DNA of 27,061 nucleotides from Acephala macrosclerotiorum (GCA_014904845.1 MU119692.1:1-27061), one strand, 5' to 3'; counted from the stretch's first letter, positions 12,241-26,521 are shown. Notes: a model not told the origin generated them from the letters alone. Made by a program: numbers and translations.

Positions 12241-15100
12241 TATTATTATTTTTTTATTATATTTAAAACGTTTATAATTTATTATAGTAATACGTTTCAA
12301 TGTAATTATTATTATATTATTTGTATTCAATAAAATAATTCGTAATATAATTAAATTTCAATTTAAAAATTGTATTTAAATTTATTTAATAATTTAATTT
12401 TTAAAAATATATTTTGAATATTTATATAATTTAAATTTTTTTCAAATAAAAAATTAATTATTATTAATTTAAATTTGAAAATTTTAATAATTGTAATAAA
12501 TTTTTATTATTATTTTAAATTTAATTCAATATAAAAAATTTTGTATTTATTATTAGTTTTTAAAATGAAATTCGTAAAACGAAAATAATTACGTATTAAA
12601 AATATTTAAAATTATATATATATTATTTAAAATTGGTTTTTTTTTTTATAAAAATATTAATTATTTTTGTTTATTTATTAATATATTTTAATATTATACG
12701 ATTCGTTAAAAAATTATACTATATATTCTATAGTATTTTTTTAATTTAATATTTCGTAAAATTGATAAAAAATTTTATAGTAATATAATTATTTTTAAAA
12801 TATAATATATTAATTAAAAAAATTTTAATAAAAATAATTATTTTATAAACAATTAAAACGTTTTATTGAAATCGTATTTTAATAACGTTTTTATTTATTT
12901 AATAAAAAATTATTTCATTTTAAAATCTATATATAATATTTTTTTTATTTATAAATAATATTATTTAAATTTTTATTTCAATTAATTTTATTATTATTAA
13001 ATTTATTTTTTTTACGAATTTTAAATTATTATTAATAATAAATATTTATATTTTTTTTATATTATCAAAATAATATATAAATTTTTATTACTATTAATTA
13101 ATATATCTTATATCGTCGTATTTAAAGTAATTAATACGTTTTAAAGTTTTTTTATAAAAAAATTTTTATAATTTTACGAAAAATTGTAATATAATAAATA
13201 CTACATACAAAATTGATCGTTTTTTAATCGCTTTCAAATTGATTTTTATTTATTTCAAATAAAATTTTTTTTTTTATAATATATTAATTTCGAGAAAACG
13301 AAAAACAATTTTATTATTATAAAAAATAAATTCGATATTTCGATTTTATTTTTTTATATCGAATTAACGATTTAAATTATTTATATTATTAATTTATTAT
13401 AATTATATTCGAATTCGTATAAATATTTTTATTAAAAAAATTAATAATTTATTATATATTATAAAAATAAATATATTGTTTTACGATTTTCAATTTATAT
13501 TAATTGTAAATATACATTAATATAATACTTTAAAAAAATTTAAAACGTTAAAAATTTTCAATATTTTACAAATTTTTAATAATTACTTTAAATAAATTTA
13601 ATGTTTAAACGAAAACAAATAAAAATATTTTGATTTATATACGATTTTATTAAATGTTTAAAAAGTATTTTCGATTTTTAAATTTATTAAATTAAAAATT
13701 TATTTTTTTAAATTGAAACAAAATAATTAATTAATTTAAAAACGATTTATATTTTAAATTTTTTAATTTTATTAAAATTATATTTATTTGAGTTTTTTTA
13801 ATAAAATAATTTAAAGATTTTACGTTTTTTTGTAAATTTTTTATTTTATACAAAATGTATTAAATTGTTCGAGATTTATTTTTTGTATATATAACGATTA
13901 TATATCGAGATTTTTTTTGTTGATTAAATACAAATAATAAATTAAACATTAATTAAATTAAATTTTAATATTATAAAATAATAAATAGTTTTTTTAAAAT
14001 ATTAAATTATAAATATAATAAAATATAATTCGAAAGTAATATCTCGAAAAATAATTAATATATAACGTTTGAAAAATACAAATCAAAGTAAAAATAATAT
14101 ATATATTCTATTGAAAATATAATCGTTTATTATTATATTAAATTCGATTAAATACGAAAATTATATTACTAGTATTTTTAAATTTAATAAAATTTAAATA
14201 AAATTTATAATATACAAATTAATATTTAAAATAATTTTAATCAATGTATCGAAAACTATAAACGAATAAAATACGTTACGTGCGTTTAATTATTTTAATA
14301 TCGTCGAATTTAATAATAATAATTTTAATACTAATTATTAATTATCGATAAAAATTAAATAAAATAAAATTAATTTAAAAAAGCAATATAAATTATATAT
14401 TATAAAGTCGTTTTTATTTGTTACAATTGCGATTAATATAATTTAATATTTATAATTATTATTAAATATATGAAAAATTTATAAAAACGTATATTATTTA
14501 AAAAATTATTTAATATAATAATATTAATACAATATAAACGTTTTATACTTTTAAATATTTAATTAAATAAAATTTTTTACGAAATAATTTCACTATAAAA
14601 TATATATTAATAATCGAAAAAAAATTTAAATTTAATAAATTTCAATATTTAAATATTGAAAAATTACTAAAAAATAGTATAATAAATATTTATTTGTATT
14701 AGATCGCATAAAACAATTACGACGTAAAAAATCTTTGATCGATTAATTGAATTTTCAAAAAGATTTTCGAAAAAAATAATCGCATTTTAAATAATAAAAA
14801 ATAAATAAACTTTTATAACATTATAATAAAAAAACGCATTTTTAAAAAAATATTAAAACGTATTATTTAAATTATTCAAATAATATTAATTTTCGTATAA
14901 AAAAAAATATAAAAAAAATTTTAAAAAAACAAATTTTATAGAATTATTTATTTTATTAATTAGAAATAATATAATATTTTTCAATAATAATTTTAATTTT
15001 TTATTTTTGTATCGATTAATATATAAAAAATATTAATATTATTATTTAAACGTTTTAAATTTTAAATAATTAAATTCTTTTGAAATATTAATTTAATTTT
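12241..15100. other. AT-rich non-coding desert
   Basis: No gene, RNA or regular repeat is recognisable. CpG remains the main context for C and G, with GG seen once (12635-12636). Small A/T hairpins are present, such as the 8-bp stem at 12716-12736 followed by six T, but stems like this are expected many times by chance at this composition. Confidence 0.75.
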
Positions 15101-15524
15101 TATTATATTATAATTTCGATTATATTGTAAATTTATTTAATTAATATTTATTATTTTGTAATTATACGATCAATTAAATCAATTTTTTTTGAGTATTTTA
15201 TTGTAATTTATATTATATTATAATTTTATTTTATAGTAATATTTATTATTTTATAATTTTACGATCAATTAAACGAGTTTTTTTTTTATATTTTATTATA
15301 ATTTTTATTATATTATAATTTGTATTTTATTGTAATTTATATTTTATTGTAATCTATATTTTATTATAAATTTTATTTTATTGTAATTTTTATTATATTA
15401 TAACTTTTAAACTAATCAATTGAATTTTAAATACTATATTATAATTTTTATTATATTGTATTTTTCAAATCAATTTAATCGAATTTCGAATATTATATTG
15501 CAATTTTTATTATATCGTAATAAA
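15101..15524 (+). repeat. 17-bp minisatellite in blocks with ATCAATT spacers
   Basis: Tandem 17-bp units close to TATTATATTRTAATTTT or TATTTTATTGTAATTTT start at 15101, 15118, 15149, 15194, 15211, about 15227, 15244, 15289, 15306, 15323, 15340, 15357, 15374, 15391, 15432, 15449, 15491 and 15508. The run 15289-15407 is seven units in perfect 17-bp register. Blocks are separated by spacers of 28, 28, 24 and 25 bp at 15166-15193, 15261-15288, 15408-15431 and 15466-15490. Each spacer contains ATCAATT; the first two begin ACGATCAATTAAA. The units differ mainly at the fifth base and at an A/G in the middle. This is a degenerate minisatellite with higher-order structure, expanded at more than one scale. 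No protein or transposon end is visible, so function is unknown. Confidence 0.85.
15142..15331 (+). repeat. 95-bp tandem duplication inside the minisatellite
   Basis: 15142-15236 and 15237-15331 are two copies in exact 95-bp register. They differ at about 10 of the first 84 aligned positions and diverge by a small slip at the end. Each copy holds one spacer and its flanking 17-bp units, showing that spacer and units were copied together. Confidence 0.8.
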
Positions 15525-18500
15525 TAATTTCAATTTTTCTATTGAAAATTTTTTTAAATTTGATTTTAATAAACTTGAAATAAAAATAAAAACGTTTAAA
15601 TATATATAATTTTATTATATTTATATATTAATATATATTTAATTTTTTTTTATTTGTTTTATTTAAACTTTCAAATATTATAATATATTATTTTTCAAAT
15701 CGTATTAAAAATAAATAGAAATTTTTCTCGTTTTTTTCAATTTTATATTCTTTTAAATAAATAAAAACAAATTTTATAAAATAACAAAATTGAAAATTTA
15801 CTATTTAAAGTAAATTAATAAAAATATATAAAGTATTTAAAAAAAGAATTACATTTTTAATATTATTATTTTTTAAATATAAAATTTTTAAAATCGCGTA
15901 AAATAAATTTTCATTGAATAATCGTATTATATTTATATTATAAATTACATAAAATTTCTATTTATTTAATATTTCGCGTATAAACAATTAATAATATTTT
16001 AAAGCAAATATTAATAACGTTATATAATTAACGATTTTCTTGAAAATTATAAACTCATATTAATCAATTAATATATCGAGATTAAAATTTTATTTCAATA
16101 ATTAATATATTAAAAAATAAATTTTTGTATGAAATTATATTATAATATAATATCTTTATTTGAAAAAAAAAATAATAATATTAAATAATTTAATTTACAA
16201 ATTTCGTATAATTAATATAATTAATTTTAAACAATAAATTATCAAAAGAATTTAATTTACATTTTTAATTATATTGAAAATTATTATATTTAAATTCGTA
16301 AATTTTATAGTGATCTATAATATTATTTAATTATTTAAAAAATTTTAATTTTAAAATTTTGATTATATTAATAAAATTTTCAATTTTTTAAAATACGTAA
16401 TAATTTATTAATTAATACTTTTCATGGAAATAAAAATAATTCTATTTTTATTGAAATATTAATGCGATTAAATATATTTTAAAAGTTTTGTTTTCGATTA
16501 TTTTAAAAACTTTCAATAATAAATATACTATAAATATTAATTTTTTATATTTGTAATATAAACGTAATATTTGAAATATTGATTTATAAATATTATATAT
16601 ATTAAAATAATTTTTTAATTTTATAAAATCAATTTTATATATTTATATTATTATTGAATTTTTATTATTATTACGTAATATCTCATTAAATGTATATTAA
16701 AAGAGTATTATTTATTTATTTGTAATATTTTACGAATATAAAAAAAATAATAAAAATTTTTAATAATATATTATACTAACAAAGATTATTATTAAAATAA
16801 TATATTAAAAACGAACTTTGAAATAAAGCGATTATTAATATAATTTACAAAGTAATAAAAACAATTACATAAATCAATCAATAATTTAATTTATTGTTTT
16901 AATATATTTATTTTTATTTAATTAAAATTAATTTGATAATTTAATGTTTTTATTAATTTTATCAATTTTATATTAAAAAAAATTGTTTAAAATAAATTTA
17001 AAATTTTATAAACGTATTTATATATAAATATATTATTTTTAAAAATAAATTTTCATAAAATTTTATATATATATTTTTATAAATATATTTTTAAATATTA
17101 AAAAATTATTTATTTTAATTAAAATATAATAAATATTATAATTATTATTATAATTATTTTTAAAAATATATTTTTTAAAATTATAATTTTAATTTTTTTA
17201 TAATACTATTTATAAAATAATTTTTTTTTTATATTAATTTTTATTATTTTAAATTTTTCGTTTACAAATATACTTTTAATCGTTTATTTTATTAATATTT
17301 TAAAAATATAAATATTATTATATCGTTTTATTTAATTGATTTTCTTTTTATATTAGTAATTAATATTACAATTTTCATTATTTCTAAAAATCGAATAATA
17401 CTAATAAAACGATCTAATAAAATTGTTTTAATTAATTTGATTTTATTTTTAATATATAATAAATTTAACGTATTTTTTAAACGCGTTTACGTATTATAAC
17501 AATTTAAGAATTTTATTTATAAATAATTTAATATTATTATTATAATCGAATATATTGTTTATTTAATAATTACTTTAAATTTAATTTATTTTAATACGCG
17601 TTTTTTTATATTTGTATTAAATATAATAAATTTTACTATAAATTACAATTAAATTTAATTAAAAGTTTTTATATTGAAAACGTTTTAAATCGTTATTAAT
17701 ATAATTGTTTTAAACGTATTTTTATTATTATTCGTTTAATATTATACGTATAAATTATTTTTAAATATTTATATAGTTTTAATTATTATTATAATCGTTA
17801 TAATTTTTTTATATTTCGTTTTTTTTAATTTTTTACAATTATTAATTATTTTTTTTATTATTGTAAATTCGTTATACGTTATATTTATTGTAATTCGAAT
17901 AAAAAATTTTTTATAAAATAAAATCGAAATTAAAATTTTTAAAAAAAATAAATTACTAAAAATTGAAATTATTTTAATTAAATTTCATTAAATTAATACG
18001 AATTAATACGTTTTTTTACGAGTTTTTTTATATTAATATTTTTTATTAATAAATTATATTTTTTTTTTATAGTATTATAAAAATAAAATAAAAATAATAA
18101 AACTAAAAATATTATTGTTTTTATTTAATAATAAAAGAAATTTATTCGATTTTTTTAAATACAATTTATAATAATAAAAACTTTTTTTGAAAGTTTATAT
18201 AAAAAATTATTTTTAATTGAAAATTACAATAATATTATTTTTTTTGTATTGAAAATTGATATTGCGATTTATTTAAAATGTATTAAATAATTATTTAATA
18301 TTCGAGATTAAAGATTTATTAAAATTTAAATAATTAATTTTTTGTAAAAAATCGACGAAATTGAATCGTAAAATACGATTATTAAAATAATATATAAATT
18401 ATTTAATTAAAATATAAATCGATATAATAAAAAAACGTTTAATTAAAAAGTCGATTTATAAATTATTTTTGATCGATATTATAATATATACAATTAATTT

Positions 18501-20117
18501 TATAAAATAAGTTTTTTAATATATTATATTCGTTTAATATTACGAGTTTGATTAATTTAAAAAATTTAATAAATCAATAAAAAATCGTTAATATTAGAAA
18601 TTTGAGATTTTGAATATCGTTAATATTTTTATATAAAAATTAATTAATATAAAAATTTAAAATTAATATTTTATACGTATTTTAATTTTTAGTAAATAAT
18701 TTTATAATCGAATTAAAAAAATATTAATTAAATGTAATCTACACTAATCGTAAAATAATTAATATAATTTGATCAATTTATATAAATACGTTTAAAATAA
18801 AAAAAATTAAAAAAAAAAAATCGTATTATATATTTATAATTTTTATTTAAATATTTGAATTATAATAATAATTTTTATATATAATAATTGTATTGAATTG
18901 TATTTAAATTTTTTAAAAATAGTTTACTAAAAATAATTTATAGTAATATAAACGTATATTAATTAAACAATTTGAAAATATTTAAAAAAATAATTTTATT
19001 GTAATTTTTAATAAAAATATAATTATATAAAATTTTTATATTTAATATTAATTTTTTTTTATTAATTTAAAAATTTATTTTGTTTATATTTCGAGCGATA
19101 TAATAAAAATTTATAATAATAAATCGAATTTTAAAATTTTTTAATTTTGTATTAATAATTAATATTAATTTCGAATATATTTTTAAATTATATTTAATAA
19201 TTTTTAAAAAAATTTTATTATTTAAATAAAATTCGTCGTATAAAAATATATTAAATTTCAATTTGTTAATAATTAATAATCGTTTGTTTTTTAATATTCG
19301 AATTTAGTTTTTTTATAAATATTTTTAATAATATAATAAATTGAAATTTTAAAATAAATATAATTTATATTTATATATTCAATTGTATATTTTATATTGT
19401 ATTTAATTAATTCGATTATAAAAACGTATCGTTTTAATATTGAGATCAAATAATAAATACTCGATATAATTAATATTTTATATATAATATTGAAAATGAA
19501 AACGAGTTTATATAAATTTGTTTATAATTTTATAAAAAAACGAAAACTCGATCGCATTCAAATACAAATATTTATATATATTACGAATTATAAAATAAAA
19601 ATTAATTATTTCGTTGAAAAAAAAATAGAAAAAGTAATCAAATGAAATTTATTTGAATTTTTATATATTTTTAAAAATAAAAATTAAATAAATTAATATT
19701 AATAAAAAAATTTACAAATAAATTTTAATTTACAATTTGTATTAATAAAAATATCAATTTTATTAATAACGACAATTTTTTTATTTAATTGTATAAATTT
19801 TTTCAATCGATTAAAATTATTTAAAGATTTATTAATAATTTAAAACGATTTTTTTATTTTTCGAATTTTTTTTTTAATTTAATATTTTTTATTAATTGAT
19901 TTTTGAATAAATATTATTTGTTTAAATAAATTTATATTATTATTAATTACAATTAATTGATTTATTTTACGATTAATAAAATTTTATAATATTATATTTA
20001 AATTTTTTATTTTAAAATTTTTTTTAAAAAAATATTTATTTTTTTTTTGATTTGAAAATTGTAATTAAATTGTTATATATTTTTTAAATTTTTTTTAAAT
20101 TAATATTAATATAAAAT
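15525..20117. other. AT-rich non-coding desert
   Basis: No gene, RNA or organised repeat is recognisable. Short open frames reach 64 codons at most (19067-19261 on the - strand), a length expected several times by chance at this stop-codon frequency. Part of it, for example 18181-18400, again has more G than C on the + strand outside CpG. Confidence 0.75.
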
Positions 20118-20135
20118 GCGCGTCGATCGTCGTAG
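20118..20135. other. CpG-dense 18-bp patch
   Basis: Five CpG occur within 17 bp, in GCGCGTCGATCGTCGTAG. The surroundings are almost pure A and T, so this stands out as one of the most GC-rich short stretches before 26650. It contains the small palindrome CGATCG. It might be a protein-binding site or a remnant of a less eroded sequence. Nothing around it identifies it. Confidence 0.4.
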
Positions 20136-21055
20136 TATTTTATTAAATCGAATTCTATAAATATTATTTTCGCAATAAAATAAAATAATAAAAGTCTTTG
20201 AAAAAATAAAAAATAAATTAGAAATAAAATAATTTAAAAAAAAAAAATTATTTTTTTATATTTTGAATAAAGAATTCAATAGTATAATTACGATAAACTC
20301 GAAAATTTATTTTATTAATATAATTGTATAAATTTTTTATAAAATATTTTTAATTTGAAAATATTAATTCGTTAAACAACGATAAAACGAAAATTTGTAT
20401 TGTCGATTTTTTGATTAAAAATTTTTTTGTTGATAATAATATATAATATTTATTGTATTAAACGTTTTTAAATTTAATAATAAACTATAATTAATATGTG
20501 TAAATAACGATTAATAATATTTAGAAAAAAGTAGTATAATTTTTAAATTTGAATAAAAGTTTATTTTTTTGTAGTATATTTATTAAAATTTATATATTGT
20601 TATTTTGCGATTATTAAATTTTACGAGTTTTTATATTTTATTTCGATTTTATAAAAAGATAAATATTATTAAATAGATTTATAGATTTTTTTTTTAATTA
20701 AATTTTTTAATTTTTCGTTTTATTCGTATGAAAATATTATTTATAATTGATAAAATGAATTGTATTATTGTTAATATATTATATATAATAAATAATTTAT
20801 TTTGAATTGAATTTAAATCTTTGAAAAACGATCAAAATATTTTGTAATAATAAAATTAATTTATCGATTAAAATTTTAATTTTTTTTTAATGCAAATTAT
20901 ACGATAATATATATTATAAAAAGTATAATATATATAAATATATATTATTATAATCGATATTTCGAAAGAATTTAAATTTTTTAATGAAAATTAATAATAA
21001 TTTTAATTAATAAATACAATTATTATTTAAACGTATTATAAATTTATATGACAAA

Positions 21056-21072
21056 TTTTTTTTTTTTTTTTT
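21056..21072 (+). repeat. 17-base T homopolymer
   Basis: The longest mononucleotide run I noticed in the window. It may be replication slippage or an old poly(A) tail of a retro-inserted sequence on the - strand, but no such insert is recognisable beside it. Confidence 0.85.
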
Positions 21073-22198
21073 ATTTATATTTTCGTGAATTTTTAAATTG
21101 GTATTTTTTTTTATTTTATATTATTATTATTATTTATTTTAATTTTATTTTATTTTGAAATTTAATTTGTAAAATTATTAATTCGTAAAAAAAAGTAAAA
21201 TTTGATTTTATAATTAGTAAATAATAAAATATTCGATTAATAAAAATATTAAATTAATATAATAAATATTAATATAAATAAAATATTAATAATATATAAT
21301 AGAAAATTAATAATAAAAAGCGTAGAAAATTATATTAATAATATTAAAAACGAAATATATATTTAATAAAATAATATTTACGAATAGTATTAAAACGAGA
21401 TACTATTGTCACGTGTAATAATTTTATTAAAAATCGAATTTAATAAATTTCATTTAAAATATTTATTATATAAAGTTTTATTAGTTTTTAAAAATTATAA
21501 TAATATTACAAATAAAGTAAATAAATAAAAATTTGTATTATTTTAAATATAATATTAAATTGTATTAATTGTATTATTAAAGAAATTTTTTTAAGAAATT
21601 TTTTTTTATATAATTAAATAATTAGTAAAAAGCAAATTATTTTTTTAAAAAAATCGTATGAATAAACGATTTAAAAAATATAATTTTTTGAATAATTAAA
21701 ATTAAAAATTTTTAAAATTTATAAAAATTAATTTTTGTATTTTTATTGACGTTTTTTTAAATTAAATATATATTTATTTTATTGCCGAATTAAACGATTT
21801 ATATTTAGTTTAAAATTCTTATAATTTATAAATAATTTAATTGAAAATTTAATATAAATCTTTCGATGATTTACGTAATATTATAATACTTTAAAAATCG
21901 AATTTTATTAAAAAAAATATTTAATAAATCGTTTAAAAATACAAAAACAATAAAAAAAACGTTGATCAATTTATTAATATCAAATTAAAACAATACGAAA
22001 AACGATTTATTCGTTTTCGATTTTATATAAATATTTTTTATAAATTGTTTCGAATTACTTTCGATTAAAATAATTATATAATTATTTATAAACTTATAAA
22101 ACGCTTTTTTTTTATCGAAATACTATATATTAAATTTATTATTTTAAATTAATTTTAAAATATTTAATATTTCAATAATAAATATATATAATAAATTT

Positions 22199-22235
22199 AA
22201 TTTATTCGAAAAATTATTTTTAATTTATTCGAAAA
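22199..22235 (+). repeat. 14-bp direct repeat, period 23
   Basis: AATTTATTCGAAAA occurs at 22199-22212 and again at 22222-22235. It is followed by further TTCGA-type words. The CpG inside both copies makes pure chance less likely than for plain A/T repeats. Function is unknown. Confidence 0.5.
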
Positions 22236-23564
22236 TTCGAAATTCGATTTATTTAATATCATTAAAATATATATTTTTTTACGATATAATAATATTTATT
22301 AATTTTTTCGAAAAATATTTTTTTTTAAAAAATAATTTGTAATATTTATTAAATTTAATATTTTAATAAAATAAAATAATTATTATATTAATATTTTTCA
22401 TTTTTTATAAATTTATTTATTATAATTAATATTTTTATTAGTTTTTATTATTTGTTTTAAAATCGATCAAAATAATAACTTTAATTATTACAATTTTTTT
22501 TAATTACGTAATTTTATTATTAAATTTTTTAATTTCGATAATAAATTTTTTAATAATCGAAAATAATATTATATTAATAATTTTAATGTATTTCTTAATA
22601 ATATTTTACTAAAAAACTTTTTTTTATATTTTTTGAAAATTAATATTTATATAATTTATTTTTGTTTTTATAATTTTTTTAATTGCAATTTTAAAAAATA
22701 ATATTATGAAATTTTATTTTATATATTTTTGAATTTCGATTATATTTATTGTAATTTTTATAATTATATTTTAAAAATCAAATCTATTACTTTAAATACG
22801 TATTTTTATTATTTTTAATAAATATTTTTTCAAAAAATAAATTGTTTAAAAAATTGAATTAAATACGTTTAAAGTATTTATAATATTAAACGTTAACGTA
22901 ATAAAATTTTCGTTTTTAAATATTGTGCAATTATTTACAATTATAATTAGTAATTACAAAAAAAAATTTTATATTAAAATTTTAATTAATTATTAAAATT
23001 TGTTTACAATTTCAATCGAATTTAAATTTTCAATTAAAAAAACAATTAATAGCGATTTGTATTTTGAGTTTTTTAATTGTATTTTAAATAATTTTCGTTT
23101 GTATTTTTATTTATTTAATTTATTTATTTTGATATAATTTATAATATTATTAAATTTATTAAAATTTGATTATTATAATAAAATTTGAAATCGTATTAAA
23201 AAAAAAATAAACGATAATAATAAAAAAATCAATAAAAAAATTGAAATAAAAAAAAGAAAAAATAATAATAACAAACGACGAAAAATCGAAAATAGTAATT
23301 CAAAAAATTGTAATAATAAAAAAATAATAAATTTTATAATAATATTATTAATATTTTTATTATTGTTATTATTATTAATATTTAATAAATAATTAATAAA
23401 ATTATTTAAACGATTTAATTTGATTTAATATAAACAAATTAAATACAATTAATTCTAATTTAATTATTTATAAATATTATTTATTAAATTTAAAAAATAT
23501 AATTATTTTTTATTATAATATAATATTATTTATATTAGTAATATTATTTTTAATAAATATAATA

Positions 23565-23604
23565 CGAAATATATTTCGCGTTTATTTTATAAATCGAGCG
23601 ATTT
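23565..23604. repeat. CpG-dense patch with palindrome and hairpin
   Basis: A perfect 14-bp palindrome CGAAATATATTTCG (23565-23578) runs straight into another CG. It is followed after 12 bases by AAATCG-AG-CGATTT (23591-23604), a 6-bp inverted repeat with a 2-base loop. Six or so CpG lie within about 50 bp. It could be a binding-site cluster, but nothing further supports this. Confidence 0.4.
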
Positions 23605-23677
23605 GTAAAATCGTAATATTTACTACGAAAATTATATTATAAAAAATAAAAAATAAAATAATAATAATATTAAAAAA

Positions 23678-23695
23678 AATAATAATAATAATAAT
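23678..23695 (+). repeat. (AAT)6 microsatellite
   Basis: Six perfect AAT units after a run of A. It is an ordinary simple repeat. Confidence 0.85.
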
Positions 23696-24944
23696 AAAAT
23701 CGAAAAATAATTATATTATTTATAGAGATTTTTTAAAATTTTTTATACGTATTAATAAACGAATAATAAACGATTAAAATTTTATAATAAATATAAAATT
23801 TTTTATTAAAAAAAATTTTTTATTTTATAAAAATAAATTGTATAATATTTAATTATTTTTTAAATATTTAAAATTTTTATATTTATTTTAATATTATTTA
23901 TTTTTAATCGTTTTATTTTATATTTTTATATAAACGAAATAAAATAAAATAATACGTAAAAAAATTAAATTGATATTTATATATATTAATCGATTTTAAT
24001 AAAAATAATATTTTAAAATATTTAAAATATAATTATAATATTAAATAAATTAAATCGAATAAAAAAAAAAATATTAAAATAATTTAATTTGTAAAAAAAT
24101 ATTAAATTATATGAAAAAAAATTTTATATAAAAAATTTTAATAATAAAATTAATTTGTAAAAAATGTAAAAATAATTAAAATCGATAATTGATTATTTTT
24201 TTTCTATTAAAAATTAATAAAAATATATAGTAAATCAATTTGATCATCGTATTAATTAATATATATAACAAATTCGTTTCGATAGTTTTAATAATATTAA
24301 TAAAAATATATATAAATTTGTTTAATAATTGTATTAATAAAATAATTTTTATTTTTATTTTATTTTTTTGTAAATTTTTAAATTTCTATAAAAATAATAT
24401 TATAAAACGCTCGAAAAAAAATAATTATTAAAATATTAATATATAATTTTTATTAAATTAAAAAAGTAAATTTTATTAATAAAATAAATATTTTTATTTT
24501 AATTAATATATTTTTAAAATTTTTACAATTATTTATTTATAAAAATTTTTTATTTTTTTTCGTTTTTTATTCTTTGAATTTAAATATTATTAAAAAGTTT
24601 TTAAAGAATTTTAAATATAAAATCGTAAAATAATTCATTTTTTTTTTATTAAAAAAAATTTTATAATTTTATTATAAAAATCAAAAAATATTTTCAAAAA
24701 TAAAAATAATATTAATTAAAAAAATTATAATATAATAATATTTATACGATTATTCGATTAATTCAAATGAAAAAAATATATTTTAAAATCAAATTTCGTT
24801 TATATATAAAGTTTACAAAGAAAAACTTTCGTAATAATATTATTAAATTATTTCGTTTATATAATCGAATTATTTTTATTTTTTTATATAAAAATTAAAA
24901 TTAAAATTTATAATTTTTTAAGTATTGATAATTTTATTTAATAA

Positions 24945-24987
24945 ATTGTACTTTTTTATATATTTGTCGTTTTTTGCGACGTACAAT
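24945..24987. repeat. Nested inverted repeat with GTAC arms
   Basis: Outer arms ATTGTAC (24945-24951) and GTACAAT (24981-24987) enclose inner arms GTCG (24966-24969) and CGAC (24977-24980) with a 7-base loop. The right-hand inner and outer arms are adjacent, while 14 unpaired bases separate the left ones. The pairing includes five G-C pairs, unusual here, but the arms are short. Confidence 0.3.
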
Positions 24988-26480
24988 AAATATTTTTTTT
25001 ATTTTTTTTAATATTATTAACAATTTAAAATCTTTTAATCGATTATTATTTATTATATTATATATTAATATTAATTGTAAATAAAATGTAATTTATAAAT
25101 ACAAATTGAATTATTTTTGATTATAGTATTTATATATTGATAAATATATTATTAATAATTATAAAAATTTTGTTTTACAATAATAAAAACAATATAAATT
25201 AAAAAATACAATAATAGAATTTATGAATTTGTATTTTCAAATATTTATTATTAGTATTCGTAGAAATTCAAATTTGCTATTTTATAATTATTATTTAATC
25301 AATTTATAAAAACGATTTAAATCAAAACAAAAAATTTTAATTTTAAAACGTATTAAATATATTATTTATTATTAGTATATTTGTTTTATTTTACGTTTTA
25401 AACAATTTATTTTATTAAAATAAAAAATTGTATTAATATTGAAAATTGTACTTATAAAAAAATATTATAAAATTATTTTAAATATTTAATATAATGTTTT
25501 TTTTGTACTATAAAATTGTCGATTAAAAATTAAACATTGTACAATTTACAATTTTTATATTTAAATCGAAAAAATTTTACTTTTTATTAAATTTTATTAT
25601 TAATAATTTCGAATATAATTTAATTAATTAAATGTATTATATAATAAATTATTAAATTCGCGAAAAATATTTATAGAAATTAAAAACTTTTTATAGTAAA
25701 AACGTTTAATAAAATAAAATTTAAATAAAAAATATATTTTAATATTTTTTATTTTTGTTTTAAATTTTATTAATATTTAAAAAAAATCAATTATATACTC
25801 GAAATAATTTTTTTAATTATTAACGATTTTTCGATTTTTTAATTTATTATTGTATTGATTATAAAATTCGAAATAATACAATAAATTTATTAAAATTTTT
25901 TTTTAATTTTTAAAAATTAGAATTCGAATTTACTTTCGATAATATTAAATTAAAAATTTAAAATAAAAATTTTCAAAATTTTTTATTAATAAAAAAAACA
26001 ATTTTTTATTCGCGATTATCGAAAATATAAAAAAAATTAATAATTATTTAAATAATTATAAATTAAAAAAATAAGATTTTAAACGTATTTTTAAACGTAT
26101 AATTTTTTTTTATTATAAAATACATTTTAACAAATATTAAATTAATATTTATATCGTTACAATTTTCGATTTTTATTCGATTAAATTTATTAATATAATT
26201 AAATACAATAAATAATAAAATATTTATATAACGTTTTAAATCGAATAAAAAACAAATTTTTATTCAAATAATTAATTATTTATATATCGAGTTTATTTAC
26301 AAATATCGTTATAATTTAAACGAAAAAAAAAATTGTTTATTATTATCGTTATTTAAACGACGAAAAAAAGTATTAATATTTAAAATTAACGTTTTAATTT
26401 AAATTCAAAAAAAAAATTTATTATATTGTTTATAATATTATTTAAAAATAGTTTTTTTAACGATATTGAAAATATTAAAA

Positions 26481-26521
26481 TTTTAATAATATTAGTAAAA
26501 ATAGTTTTAATAATATTAGTA
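26481..26521 (+). repeat. 17-bp exact direct repeat, period 24
   Basis: TTTTAATAATATTAGTA occurs at 26481-26497 and 26505-26521, separated by seven bases. It lies about 130 bp before the composition boundary and looks like a recent small tandem duplication. Confidence 0.75.

Noticed and set aside
12716..12736. Hairpin followed by six T, like a bacterial terminator
   Set aside because: Stems of 8 A/T-rich bases with short loops are expected on the order of a hundred times in DNA of this composition, and there is no upstream gene.
15101..15524. CRISPR-like reading of the repeat-spacer pattern
   Set aside because: The 17-bp A/T units repeat directly in tandem, the spacers are similar to each other rather than unique, and no cas gene or bacterial context exists.
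19067..19261. 64-codon open frame on the - strand
   Set aside because: Composition and length are as expected by chance, with no motif or splice context.
21383..21415. 8-bp hairpin followed by CACGTG
   Set aside because: The stem is within chance expectation and a single CACGTG in 27 kb is also plausible by chance given the CpG excess. No gene is nearby.
23261..23376. 14-bp inverted repeat AATAATAATAACAA with 88-bp spacing
   Set aside because: The arms are mostly microsatellite sequence, so a match between an AAT-rich and an ATT-rich stretch is unsurprising.
24240..24431. 63-codon hydrophobic open frame on the + strand
   Set aside because: Its apparent membrane-like character follows from Ile/Phe/Leu codons being AT-rich. 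No other support.
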